Source: RSA11 sp965652565
GTDB lineage: Bacteria; Actinomycetota; Thermoleophilia; Solirubrobacterales; 70-9
NCBI GenBank assembly: GCA_965652565.1
Contig: CBFGWL010000003.1
Coordinates: forward strand, 32,090-96,089
Direction of reading: 5' to 3'
Length of the DNA stretch: 64,000 nucleotides
Part shown: piece by piece, positions 7,131 through 15,079 of the stretch
Layout: each line of letters begins with the position of its first letter
Numbering within the stretch: position 1 is the stretch's first letter
Position numbers and translations under genes: made by a program
The notes under the pieces: model-generated
What the model saw: only the letters and a program-made list of their open reading frames with translations
What the model was told of the DNA's origin: nothing
The model's database searches: none

Positions 7131-8432
7131 TTGATCCCCCGCTACACCCGCGAGCAGATCGGCGCCGTCTGGACGCAGCGGCGCAAGATGGAGGGCTGGC
7201 TCGAGGTCGAGCTCGCCGTGACCGACGCGCTCGCCGCCGAGGGCATCGTCCCCGAGGAGGCCGCCAGGGCCTGCCGCGAGCGCGCCTCGTTCGAGGTCGA
7301 GGCCGTCGAGGAGCGCGAGCGCGTCACGAACCACGACGTCGCCGCGTTCGTCGACGTCGTCGCGGCGTCGGTCGGCGAGGAGGGGCGCTGGATCCACTAC
7401 GGCCTCACCTCCTCCGACGTGCTCGACACCGCGCTGGCGACCCAGCTCGTCGAGGCGGGACGCATCCTGGTTGAGGGTGCGCGCGCCTACCGCGACGCGC
7501 TCATCGACCGCGCGCTCGAGCACCGCGACACGGTCTGCATCGGGCGCACCCACGGCATCCACGCCGAGCCGACGAGCTTCGGGCTGCGCCTCGCCGGCTT
7601 CGCGTTCGAGGCCGACCGCAACCTGCAGCGGCTCGAACGCGCCTTCGAGCAGGCAGCCGTGGGCAAGCTTTCGGGCGCCGTCGGCACCTACGCGACGCTG
7701 CCGCCACGGATCGAGGCGCGCGTCATGGAGACGCTCGGGCTGCGCCGCGAGGACGCCTCGACGCAAGTCGTCCCGCGCGACCGCCACGCCGAGGTCCTGA
7801 GCGCGATCGCGCTCGCCGGCGCCGGGCTCGAGCGCTTCGCCACCGAGATCCGCAACCTGCAGCGGACCGAGATGCGCGAGGTCGAGGAGCCGTTTCGCGC
7901 CGGGCAGAAGGGCTCGTCGGCGATGCCGCACAAGCGCAACCCGATCACCTGCGAGCGCATCACCGGGCTCGCGCGGGTGCTCCGCGGCTACGCCCAGACC
8001 GGGCTCGAGAACGTCGCGCTCTGGCACGAGCGCGACATCTCCCATTCCGGTGCCGAGCGCGTCGTGCTTCCCGACGCCACGATCGCGCTCGACTACATGC
8101 AGCACCTGGGGACGCGGGTCGCGCGCGACATGGTCGTCCACGCCGATCGGATGCGGGAGAACCTCGAGCTCACCTACGGAGCCGTCTTCAGTCAGCGGGC
8201 GCTCACCGCGCTCGTGAACGCCGGGCTCAGCCGCGACGACGCCTACCGCCTCGTCCAGCGCAACGCCCAGGACGCCTGGGACCAGCGGGTGCCGTTCCGC
8301 GAGCTGCTCGAGCGCGCGCTCGCCGAGACGCCGGACGCGCCGGCGGTCGACCTGGACGCGATCTTCGACCCGGGCGCTTACCTGGCGAACGCCGGGGAGG
8401 TGTTCGAGCGCCTCGAGGCGCTGCGCGGCTAG
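7131..8432 (+). CDS. purB: Adenylosuccinate lyase
   Basis: A 433-aa homotetrameric fumarase-superfamily enzyme that cleaves SAICAR to AICAR and adenylosuccinate to AMP. The superfamily signature GSSAMPHKRNP is intact, as are the catalytic segments GRTHGIHAEPTSFG (His) and HYGLTSSDVLDTA. A TTG start is used 3 nt after the purE stop, so the two are probably translationally coupled. Length is typical of the short bacterial type. It closes the purD-purE-purB run. Confidence 0.97.
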   Translation: MIPRYTREQIGAVWTQRRKMEGWLEVELAVTDALAAEGIVPEEAARACRERASFEVEAVEERERVTNHDVAAFVDVVAASVGEEGRWIHYGLTSSDVLDTALATQLVEAGRILVEGARAYRDALIDRALEHRDTVCIGRTHGIHAEPTSFGLRLAGFAFEADRNLQRLERAFEQAAVGKLSGAVGTYATLPPRIEARVMETLGLRREDASTQVVPRDRHAEVLSAIALAGAGLERFATEIRNLQRTEMREVEEPFRAGQKGSSAMPHKRNPITCERITGLARVLRGYAQTGLENVALWHERDISHSGAERVVLPDATIALDYMQHLGTRVARDMVVHADRMRENLELTYGAVFSQRALTALVNAGLSRDDAYRLVQRNAQDAWDQRVPFRELLERALAETPDAPAVDLDAIFDPGAYLANAGEVFERLEALRG

Positions 8433-8477
8433 CCGCGCTCCTTCCAACAGTCGTCCACCCGCGTTTCAACACCCTCC

Positions 8478-8495
8478 TGGTGAGGAATCTCACCA
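8478..8495 (+). promoter_or_regulatory. Perfect inverted repeat just before the LPFTG gene
   Basis: TGGTGAG and CTCACCA (7 bp each) flank a GAAT loop, ending 3 nt before ATG 8499. The only purine-rich ribosome-site candidate (GAGGA, 8482-8486) lies within the left arm and loop. It could be an operator, a translation-modulating hairpin, or part of the purB terminator. Confidence 0.4.
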
Positions 8496-8498
8496 CTG

Positions 8499-8837
8499 AT
8501 GAGTAATGGGGTCACCGCAAGCGTCCGCCGCGTTCGCTTTCCCACCGCGCTCACGTTGCTGGGCACGATCCTGATAGCCGTTGGGGCCGGGCTGCTCGCG
8601 GCAGAGCTCTCGACCGTCCAGGCGCAGGAGATCGTCGCCGGCGCGGGCAGCGCCGACACCGCGCCGTTCAACCAGGGCGCCGCCGGCGCCCAACTGCCAA
8701 CCGCCGCCGTGGCCGGTGACACGGGTGACTCGACCGGCCTTCTGCCGTTCACCGGCGCCGTCGCGATCCCGATGATCGTCGTCGGGTTGATCGCCGTGGC
8801 GAGCGGCTTCCTGCTGCGGCGACGAGCCGAACGCTGA
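8499..8837 (+). CDS. Small sortase-anchored (LPFTG) surface protein
   Basis: A 112-aa protein with an N-terminal hydrophobic segment (about 16-36, Leu/Ile/Ala-rich, ending near STVQAQE) that can act as a signal peptide. A short Ala/Gly/Thr-rich middle follows. The C-terminus has all three parts of a cell-wall sorting signal: LPFTG at 82-86, a hydrophobic stretch (AVAIPMIVVGLIAVASGFLL) and the basic tail RRRAER. If a sortase is present elsewhere, the exported mature peptide would be only about 40 residues on the wall. The adjacent downstream genes encode a polytopic membrane protein and a lipoprotein. No function can be assigned. Confidence 0.7.
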   Translation: MSNGVTASVRRVRFPTALTLLGTILIAVGAGLLAAELSTVQAQEIVAGAGSADTAPFNQGAAGAQLPTAAVAGDTGDSTGLLPFTGAVAIPMIVVGLIAVASGFLLRRRAER

Positions 8838-8849
8838 ACGAGCCGACGG

Positions 8850-11012
8850 TTGGACGCGACCGCTGGGCTGCTGGGCTCCATCGCGGGGTTCGCGGCGGTC
8901 TGGGTGCTGCCCGGGTTCGCGCTCGGCGCGCTGGCCGACCGCCTCGGCACTCGAACCGCACCGCGCCCGGCGGTTGAGCTCGCCCGCGCGCTCGTTCTCA
9001 GCCTCGCCTTCCTCGCCGTCGTCGGCGGCACGCTGCTCGCGCTCCGGTGGTTCGGCGGCGCCCAGCTTGCCGTGCCGGTTCTCCTCACAGCCGTGGCCGG
9101 GCTCCCGGCCGCGTTGCGCTGGGCGCAAGACGCTGTCCAACCATGGTGGCGCACGCTGGCCCTGCTCGCGCTGGCGCTGCCCTGGCTGGCGTCGGCGGCC
9201 ACCACGAAGGCCACTCCCTCGCACTCCTACCAGTGGTACTACTGGGAGCTCGGTCGGCAGCTCAGCGAAGCGGGCGGAGTGCCGAGCTTCGTACTCGAGT
9301 TCGGGGAGCAGGTTCGCTGGCACCCGGACTACGTCTTCTTCAGTGTGGGCAGTGAGGCCTACCGCTGGCTGACCGGGCCACTCGGCGAGACCGCGGCGAT
9401 CGTCGGCTGGCGCGCGCCGGTGGCCCTGACCGCGCTGGCCCTCGCTTACGCGACGCTGCGGCTGTGGCTGACGCGCGCTCCCGCGATCATCGGCTGTGCG
9501 GCGCTGGCCGCCTCCACGTACTTCCTCGTCAAATTCGACGCCTACAAGCCGGAGTCGCTGGGCGCGGTTCCCGCGCTCGCCGCGCTGGTGCTCGCCGTGA
9601 GCGGGGTACGCGCACGCTCGGCCGGCGCGCTCCTGCTCGCGGGCGCGGGCGCGGGCCTGGCGATGGGGGTCCACGGCATCGCCGCCGCGGTAATCGGCGC
9701 GATCGGAGGGATCGCCGCGCTTGTCGAGTGGCGGATGCGCCGGTCCGAGCCCGCGCTTGCGTTCCGAGCGCTCCTGGCAGCGGCCGCGCTCACGATCACC
9801 GTGATCATCGCGACCGGGCTCGCGTTGCAGGGGCGTGCGGTCGTGGCGAGCGACGCCGCCAATCCGGCCCTCGGTCGCGGCGAGGACCCGACCTGGGCCT
9901 TCCTGCGCCGCCACGAGGGCGAGTTCGGAGATCGCTTCCCGCCCGCCGCCACCACACGGGCTGTCGCGTCGATCCGGCGTCCGTGGCCCGCCGCGCTCGT
10001 GCGCGACGGCGGCTGGGCGCTCTTGCTCGCGGCCATCGCGGCTGCGCTCGTCGCCGCCCTGCGCAGCGGCCGCCCCCGCACCCGGCGCGCCGCCGCGATC
10101 CTGCTCGCCGCGCTCGCCCTGCTCGCGCTCGCCGGCCTCGCATTCGCGCTCGCATTCGACACGTTCATCCCGCAGCACACGGGAATGACCCGGATGGGCG
10201 CCTACTCCTACCTGGTGCTGGCGCTGGCCGTCGGGGTGGCCGCGCAGCTCGGCTGGTCGTGGGCCCGCCGGCGCTTCGGGGCCGTACCGTCCGGCCTCGC
10301 GGCGGGCGTGCTTGCGTTCGCGCTGACTTGGTCGGTCGCGACCGCCAACACGACCCTGGCGGGCTCGCGGGAGCTGGGACCGGCAGGCGAGCAGGTACTC
10401 GAGCGCCTGCGTGCGGAGGAGGCTCCGGGCACGGTGCTGAGCAACGCCAGCACGCGCGGCCTGATCGAGTTCGCGGCGCGCCGCGAGGCGCCCATCGAGG
10501 GCCGCCAACCGGTCATCGAGGACCCCGGGTTCCTGCGCGCGGCCAACGCCCGGCTGGAGCAGGTCGAGCGCTTCTTCAACAACGCCGGCCTGGATGGCCC
10601 GCGAGCCGATCGCGCGGTGCTCGACCAGCTCGACGTGGGCTGGATCATCGCGGCCGACCCGCCGGAGGCGCTCGGCACGCCCTTCAGCTTCAGCGTTCCT
10701 GCCGGCCTCGCCGAGCGACTTGCCCGGGAACCCGGGCTCAGCGAGGCGTTCGCCGCCCCCGGGCTCACGGTGTTCCGGGTGGCGGGCGCAGGCCCCGTCG
10801 CTCGGGTCGGCTCCGCGCAAGAACTTGCCGCGCGCTGGGGGCTCGCCCTCGGCGCCACTTTGCTGATCACGACAACGCTCGCCCAGCTCGCACGCGCGCG
10901 GGATGGGCGCACGAACGAAAGGAGTACCGATGAGGACCACGACGCTGGCCGGGGCCGCCGCTCTGGTGCTTACAGCCACCGCGTTGCTGGGCTGTGGCGG
11001 TGGCGGGGATGA
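8850..11012 (+). CDS. Large polytopic membrane protein (GT-C-like, unassigned)
   Basis: About 720 aa with roughly ten or more hydrophobic segments spread over the first 500 residues, an extracytoplasmic loop rich in aromatic residues (SHSYQWYYWELGRQL at about 125-140) and a soluble C-terminal part with VLSNASTRGLIEF and LDVGWIIAADPPE. This layout resembles integral membrane glycosyltransferases of the GT-C superclass, but no diagnostic motif was identified. A TTG start at 8850 is likely. The 3' end overlaps the next gene by 83 nt, and the last 30 residues are low-complexity and basic, so the true C-terminus may be earlier or the overlap genuine. Confidence 0.65.
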   Translation: MDATAGLLGSIAGFAAVWVLPGFALGALADRLGTRTAPRPAVELARALVLSLAFLAVVGGTLLALRWFGGAQLAVPVLLTAVAGLPAALRWAQDAVQPWWRTLALLALALPWLASAATTKATPSHSYQWYYWELGRQLSEAGGVPSFVLEFGEQVRWHPDYVFFSVGSEAYRWLTGPLGETAAIVGWRAPVALTALALAYATLRLWLTRAPAIIGCAALAASTYFLVKFDAYKPESLGAVPALAALVLAVSGVRARSAGALLLAGAGAGLAMGVHGIAAAVIGAIGGIAALVEWRMRRSEPALAFRALLAAAALTITVIIATGLALQGRAVVASDAANPALGRGEDPTWAFLRRHEGEFGDRFPPAATTRAVASIRRPWPAALVRDGGWALLLAAIAAALVAALRSGRPRTRRAAAILLAALALLALAGLAFALAFDTFIPQHTGMTRMGAYSYLVLALAVGVAAQLGWSWARRRFGAVPSGLAAGVLAFALTWSVATANTTLAGSRELGPAGEQVLERLRAEEAPGTVLSNASTRGLIEFAARREAPIEGRQPVIEDPGFLRAANARLEQVERFFNNAGLDGPRADRAVLDQLDVGWIIAADPPEALGTPFSFSVPAGLAERLAREPGLSEAFAAPGLTVFRVAGAGPVARVGSAQELAARWGLALGATLLITTTLAQLARARDGRTNERSTDEDHDAGRGRRSGAYSHRVAGLWRWRG

Positions 11013-11442
11013 TCAGCCGGAGAGCGCCGCGGAAGACGCGCCGCGGACCCTGACACGCGAGGACATCCGCGCGTACCCGTCCGGCTCCCCGGAGCGCGCC
11101 ACGCTCGAGTGGTGGCGGGATCTGCAGTTCCAGAACGCGGGCGGCGCGCACGCGCGCTACGTCGAGGACGCTGCACCGCCGCTCGAGGACCTGAATCGTC
11201 AGATCTCGATCGCCGCCTCCTCCTTCGTCGGGATCCCGGAGATCGTGGACACCTCCAAGGAGGACGGGCTCGCGACCGTGTACCTGCAGATCAGCCCGCC
11301 GGGCAGCTCGGCGCCGCCGCGCACCCTGAGCGTGAACCTGGCGAAGGAGGACGGCAACTGGCTGATTCGCGACAACCTGCTGGTCGAGCAGGCGGTGAAC
11401 CGCGTCGCGCGCATCCGCGCCCAGCAGGAGTCGGGCGACTAG
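10930..11442 (+). CDS. Small secreted lipoprotein
   Basis: A 170-aa protein. ATG 10930 is preceded by AAAGGAG at 6-nt spacing, clearly better than the in-frame upstream ATG at 10903. The start MRTTTLAGAAALVLTATALL-GCGGGG is a lipoprotein signal with a Leu-Leu-Gly-Cys lipobox. The mature domain (about 130 aa) has LEWWRDLQFQNAGGAHARYV and later LSVNLAKEDGNWLIRDNLL, reminiscent of small NTF2-like or DUF4878-like folds where a lipoprotein ends in a strand with Trp-Leu-Ile. Function is unknown. It overlaps the membrane-protein gene and probably shares its transcript. Confidence 0.75.
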   Translation: MRTTTLAGAAALVLTATALLGCGGGGDDQPESAAEDAPRTLTREDIRAYPSGSPERATLEWWRDLQFQNAGGAHARYVEDAAPPLEDLNRQISIAASSFVGIPEIVDTSKEDGLATVYLQISPPGSSAPPRTLSVNLAKEDGNWLIRDNLLVEQAVNRVARIRAQQESGD

Positions 11443-11460
11443 AGGACTAGAGGTGAGAGC

Positions 11461-11751
11461 TCAGCGCGTGCGCGCGAAGCGCTCGACCGCCGCGATCAGC
11501 TCGTCGACCTTCTCGTCGGCCTCCTCGCCGCCGCGCTGGATCGCGCCGCGAACGCAGTGGTCCGTGTGCTCGGCGAGGAGCTTGAGTGCGACGCCGTCGA
11601 GCGCGCGCGAGATCGCCCCGATCTGCGTCAGCACGTCGATGCAGTACGCGTCCTCCTCGACCATCCGCGTCACGCCACGGACCTGGCCTTCGATCCGGGC
11701 GAGCCTGCGGAGCACGGCCTCGCGCTCCTCGCTGTATCCGGGATGATCCAT
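11461..11751 (-). CDS. csoR: CsoR-type copper-sensing repressor
   Basis: A 96-aa all-helical DUF156 repressor. Cys37, His62 and Cys66 match the Cu(I)-binding Cys-x24-His-x3-Cys spacing of characterised CsoR proteins, in the contexts EDAYCIDVLTQI and EHTDHCVRGAI. RRLARIEGQVRGVTRMVEED is the DNA-binding helix. Members bind a GC-rich operator and release it when Cu(I) binds. Such an operator lies immediately upstream (11762-11778), over the gene's own -10/-35 spacer, so autoregulation is likely. No copper P-type ATPase or chaperone gene is in the window. Confidence 0.92.
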   Translation of the reverse strand: MDHPGYSEEREAVLRRLARIEGQVRGVTRMVEEDAYCIDVLTQIGAISRALDGVALKLLAEHTDHCVRGAIQRGGEEADEKVDELIAAVERFARTR

Positions 11752-11758
11752 CGGCTCG

Positions 11759-11778
11759 ACTATACCGGGCGGGGGTAT
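11759..11778 (-). promoter_or_regulatory. csoR promoter -10 and CsoR operator
   Basis: TATAGT (minus strand, 11759-11764) is a good -10 located 7 nt before the csoR ATG, implying a leaderless message. Overlapping it is ATACC-N7-GGTAT (11762-11778), with a G-tract spacer, which resembles operators of other CsoR proteins. The same site lies about 25 bp upstream of the divergent purC start. Confidence 0.6.
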
Positions 11779-11801
11779 CCCGTCTGTACCATCGGCAGGC
11801 C

Positions 11802-12659
11802 TTGACGACCTCCCTTGCAGATCTGCGCCTGCTGTCCAGCGGCAAGGTCCGCGAGATGTACCAGCTCGAGGACGACCTGCTGATGGTCGCCTCGGATCGC
11901 ATCTCCGCGTACGACGTCGTCCTGCCCACGCCGATCCCGGACAAGGGCCGCGTGCTGACGCAGATGTCGGTGTTCTGGTTCGAGACGACCGGCCACATCT
12001 GCCCCAACCATCTGATCTCCCAGGAGGTGCCCGAGGAGGTGCGCGGGCGCGCCCTGCGCGTGCGCAAGCTCGACATGTATCCCGTCGAGTGCGTGGTCCG
12101 CGGCTATCTCTCGGGATCGGGCTGGAAGGAGTACCGCGCGTCGCAGTCCGTCTGCGGCATCGAGCTGCCGGCCGGGCTGCGCGAGTCGGACAGGCTGCCC
12201 GAGCCGATCTTCACGCCCGCGACCAAGGCCGAGGAGGGCGAGCACGACGAGAACGTCGACTTCGAGCGGGCCGTCCAGATCGTCGGGGACCGCGGCCTGA
12301 TGGAGCGCCTGCGCGACATCTCGATCGCGCTGTACACGCACGCCGCCGAGCACGCCGCGGAGCGGGGGATCATCATCGCCGACACCAAGTTCGAGTTCGG
12401 CGCCGCCGCCGACGCGGAGATCGTGCTCGCCGACGAGGTGCTTACGCCCGACTCCTCGCGGTTCTGGCCGGCCGACGCGTACGAGCCGGGGCGCGGGCAG
12501 TCGTCCTTCGACAAGCAGTACGTGCGCGACTGGCTCGACGAGTCGGGCTGGGACCACAACCCGCCGGGGCCCGAGCTCCCCGCGGAGGTCGTCGCGAACA
12601 CGCGGACGAAGTACGTCGAGGCCTACGAGCGCATCACCGGCCGTTCGCTCGACGGTTGA
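11802..12659 (+). CDS. purC: SAICAR synthetase
   Basis: Phosphoribosylaminoimidazole-succinocarboxamide synthase, 285 aa from TTG 11802. It joins CAIR and aspartate using ATP. Family marks are SSGKVREMYQLEDDLLMVASD near the start, the GYLSGSGWKEY loop, IIIADTKFEFG with its acidic metal ligands, and SSFDKQYVRDWL. Longer upstream frames would run through the csoR operator and coding region, so TTG 11802 is preferred although no strong ribosome site is visible. It is divergent from csoR and followed after 16 nt by a glycosyltransferase. Confidence 0.95.
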   Translation: MTTSLADLRLLSSGKVREMYQLEDDLLMVASDRISAYDVVLPTPIPDKGRVLTQMSVFWFETTGHICPNHLISQEVPEEVRGRALRVRKLDMYPVECVVRGYLSGSGWKEYRASQSVCGIELPAGLRESDRLPEPIFTPATKAEEGEHDENVDFERAVQIVGDRGLMERLRDISIALYTHAAEHAAERGIIIADTKFEFGAAADAEIVLADEVLTPDSSRFWPADAYEPGRGQSSFDKQYVRDWLDESGWDHNPPGPELPAEVVANTRTKYVEAYERITGRSLDG

Positions 12660-12675
12660 GTCGCGCTCGCCGGGG

Positions 12676-13788
12676 ATGGCGATGCGACTCGTCATGACGC
12701 TGCGGGTCCGCGACGAAGCGGACATCTTCGAGGAGAACCTGCGCTTCCATCGCGCCCAGGGAGTCGACCGCTTCGTCGCGCTCGACAACGGCTCGGTCGG
12801 CTCCATCCGCGACATCCTCGACCGCTGGAGCGACGCCGGCCTGCTGGAGCGCATCTCCAGGCCCGCTGGTGAGAGCTCGCGCAGGCGCGCGGAGTGGGTC
12901 ACCCTGATGGCGCGGCGGGCGGCCACCCACCACGCCGCCGATTGGGTCATCAACAACGACGCGGACGAGTTCTGGTGGCCCCTGCGTGGATCGCTGCGCG
13001 ACGTGTTCGCCGCGATCCCCGAGCGCTACGCCGCGCTGAGCGCCCCGCGCACGGAGTTCGTCCCGCGCGCGGGCGAGGAGCCCTGGCCTGAGCGCCTGAT
13101 CTACCGCGAGCGCCTCTCCAGCACGCTCCCGAAGCGCGCCCACCGCGCCCATCCGGAGGTCCTCGCGAACCCGCACATGGCCCGCATCCCGGGCGCCGGC
13201 GCGCCGTCGCACCGCGGGCGGGCCTGGCTGCGCACGAAGGCGACTCGGCAGCGCCCCAGCGACGTGCCCGCGCCGGTGCCGCGCTGGCCGGTGCGGGTCC
13301 TGCACTTCCCCGTGCGTTCGCTCGAGCAGTTCCGTGCCCGCGTGGAGCGGGCCCAAGCGGCCGGCCGCCACAGCGGCGTGGCGCGCGCCGGCGAGCTCTA
13401 CGCGTCACTCGCGGAGGGGACGCTGGAGCGCCGCTACGCCGAGGTCGCCTACGACGACGAAGCGATCGCGGCGGGCGTGCGCGCCGGCGAGCTCGTTGAG
13501 GACTCTCGCCTGCGCGACTTTCTGCGCGTGTGCCCCGGGCTCGACGGGCCGGCTGAGTGGACGCCGCCCCCGGGTCTCGATCCCGAGCCGGGCGAGGAGA
13601 CGGAGCTCGCCGACGACGGCCTCGCCGCGCTGCTGCGCGGCGAGCAGCTCGCGGAGGGCCGCCTGCGCACCGCCAGGCGGCGCCTGCGCCGCCTGGAGCG
13701 CGAGCTCGAGCGCGCCCGCGAGACCGACGACACGAACCTCCGCCGGCGCGTTGCGCGCCGGCTGCGGACCCGGCGGGATTCACGGTGA
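12676..13788 (+). CDS. GT2-type glycosyltransferase (Glyco_tranf_2_4-like) with basic C-terminal coil
   Basis: A 370-aa protein. The family start RLVMTLRVRDEADIFEENL and the donor/metal site WVINNDADEFWWP (Asp-x-Asp type) place it with GT2-like transferases that often decorate surface glycans. The same layout is in the gene at 28806. ATG 12682 is an alternative start that would align better with that paralog. The last 60 residues form a charged Arg/Glu helix (RLRTARRRLRRLERELERAR). Its stop overlaps the GTG of the next sulfotransferase (GTGA), so the two are translationally coupled. Confidence 0.8.
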   Translation: MAMRLVMTLRVRDEADIFEENLRFHRAQGVDRFVALDNGSVGSIRDILDRWSDAGLLERISRPAGESSRRRAEWVTLMARRAATHHAADWVINNDADEFWWPLRGSLRDVFAAIPERYAALSAPRTEFVPRAGEEPWPERLIYRERLSSTLPKRAHRAHPEVLANPHMARIPGAGAPSHRGRAWLRTKATRQRPSDVPAPVPRWPVRVLHFPVRSLEQFRARVERAQAAGRHSGVARAGELYASLAEGTLERRYAEVAYDDEAIAAGVRAGELVEDSRLRDFLRVCPGLDGPAEWTPPPGLDPEPGEETELADDGLAALLRGEQLAEGRLRTARRRLRRLERELERARETDDTNLRRRVARRLRTRRDSR

Positions 13789-14819
13789 GCCGCAACGTCT
13801 TCATCCAGGGAATGCGGCGATCGGGGACGACGATCCTCTACGACGCGTTCTGCGAGGACCCCGAGCTGCGCTGCTTCTACGAGCCGTTTCGCGAGGAGAA
13901 CGTGACGCCCGGCGGGGGCAGCGGCGCCCGCGACGGCGATCTGTTCGCGGAGACCCGCAAGCTGCGTCGCGAGTTCCAACGCACGCAGCACCCGGAGATC
14001 CCGCTCGAGCTGTTCAACCACGGCGGGCCCCGGGCACCGGCCCTTGAGCTGCACGAGACGCTGCCGGCCTGGGGACTCGACTGGATGCGTTTTCTGCTCG
14101 ACCAGGCGCCGGCGGTGCTCATCAAGCACGTCCGCATGTACCGCAAGATCGGCGTCCTCCACCAGCTCGATCCCGAGGCCGTGCTCGTGCATCTGGTGCG
14201 CGACCCGCGCGCCGTCAGCGCCTCGATGCTCCTGGGCCGCGGGCGCCGGCACCTGTGGCGCTACCCCGACGCCGACGCCTTCTTCAGCAGCTGGTCGCGG
14301 CGCAAGCTGTGGTCGAGCCGCGCCCTCTCCGACGCGCTCATCGCCGAGGGTGCCTACCCAGCGCTGCAGCACGGCGCCCCGGACTTCATGCGTCCGCTCA
14401 TCGTCTGGCAGGCGGCCTTCAGCGCGACATACGAGGCGGGCCGCCGGCTCTTCGGGGAGCGCTACGTGCTCGTACGGCTCGACGATCTGCGCGTCGATCC
14501 CGCCGGGACCCTGGCGCGGATCTACGAGCGGCTGGAGCGCCCGGTGCCCGCTGCCGTGGCCGCGTGGGCAGAGGACAACGTGCGGCGCGACGCCGACATC
14601 CCGTTCGGCGACGACCCGCGTTGGGCGGATGCCGCCGAGCTGCTCGAGATGGGCGACGCGCTCGCCGCCGCGGGCTACGCGGACGCGTTCCCGGCGCCGA
14701 GCGGACGGCCCCTCGCGCTGGACCCGCCCGACCACGGCGCGCCGTCGCGTCTCGGCGGCGTGCTGGCCCGGGCGCGCGCCGGGTTGGACCGGGCGCGGGG
14801 GCGGCGTCGTTCTCGCTAG
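13785..14819 (+). CDS. Sulfotransferase family protein, distinct subtype
   Basis: A 344-aa protein starting at GTG 13785, overlapping the preceding stop by 4 nt. The PAPS loop is FIQGMRRSGTTILYDAF (RRSGTT at 11-16) and the 3'-phosphate site is VLVHLVRDPRAVSASML. It lacks the PPETHF and WGDKTP signatures of the main subfamily, and instead has CFYEPFREEN after the P-loop. The C-terminus is Ala/Arg-rich. Coupling to the GT2-type gene suggests they act on the same product. Acceptor unknown. Confidence 0.8.
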   Translation: MSRNVFIQGMRRSGTTILYDAFCEDPELRCFYEPFREENVTPGGGSGARDGDLFAETRKLRREFQRTQHPEIPLELFNHGGPRAPALELHETLPAWGLDWMRFLLDQAPAVLIKHVRMYRKIGVLHQLDPEAVLVHLVRDPRAVSASMLLGRGRRHLWRYPDADAFFSSWSRRKLWSSRALSDALIAEGAYPALQHGAPDFMRPLIVWQAAFSATYEAGRRLFGERYVLVRLDDLRVDPAGTLARIYERLERPVPAAVAAWAEDNVRRDADIPFGDDPRWADAAELLEMGDALAAAGYADAFPAPSGRPLALDPPDHGAPSRLGGVLARARAGLDRARGRRRSR

Positions 14820-14844
14820 CCGGGCGCGTCGCTACTTTTGTGCT

Positions 14845-15075
14845 GTGAAAGCGCGCGTTCTGATTCGTCCGAAGGAAGGCATCCTCGACCCGCAGGGCAA
14901 GGCGGTCGAACGGGCGCTCCCGGCGCTTGGGTTCAGCGGGGTGAGCCACGTGCGGGTGGGGCGCCTGGTGGAGCTCGAGGCCGAGGATGCGTCGCGGCTC
15001 GACGAGCTCTGCGAGAAGCTGCTCGCCAATCCGCTCATCGAGGACTACGAGATCGTCGAGCTCCAGGAGGCCTAG
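14845..15075 (+). CDS. purS: FGAM synthase subunit PurS
   Basis: A 76-aa protein from GTG 14845, start of the conserved KARVLIRPKEGILDPQGKAVERAL. PurS dimers bridge PurQ and small PurL in the formylglycinamidine ribonucleotide synthase complex and help channel ammonia. VSHVRVGRLVELEAE and the C-terminal IEDYEIVELQEA are typical. It lies 4 nt before purQ, whose ribosome site is inside the purS end. Confidence 0.95.
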   Translation: MKARVLIRPKEGILDPQGKAVERALPALGFSGVSHVRVGRLVELEAEDASRLDELCEKLLANPLIEDYEIVELQEA

Positions 15076-15079
15076 CGAC

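Noticed and set aside
8490..10979. An 829-codon minus-strand frame opposite the membrane-protein gene
   Set aside because: No motif and biased composition (Arg/Gly/Glu/Gln). The + strand frame has regular hydrophobic segments and a signal-bearing neighbour.
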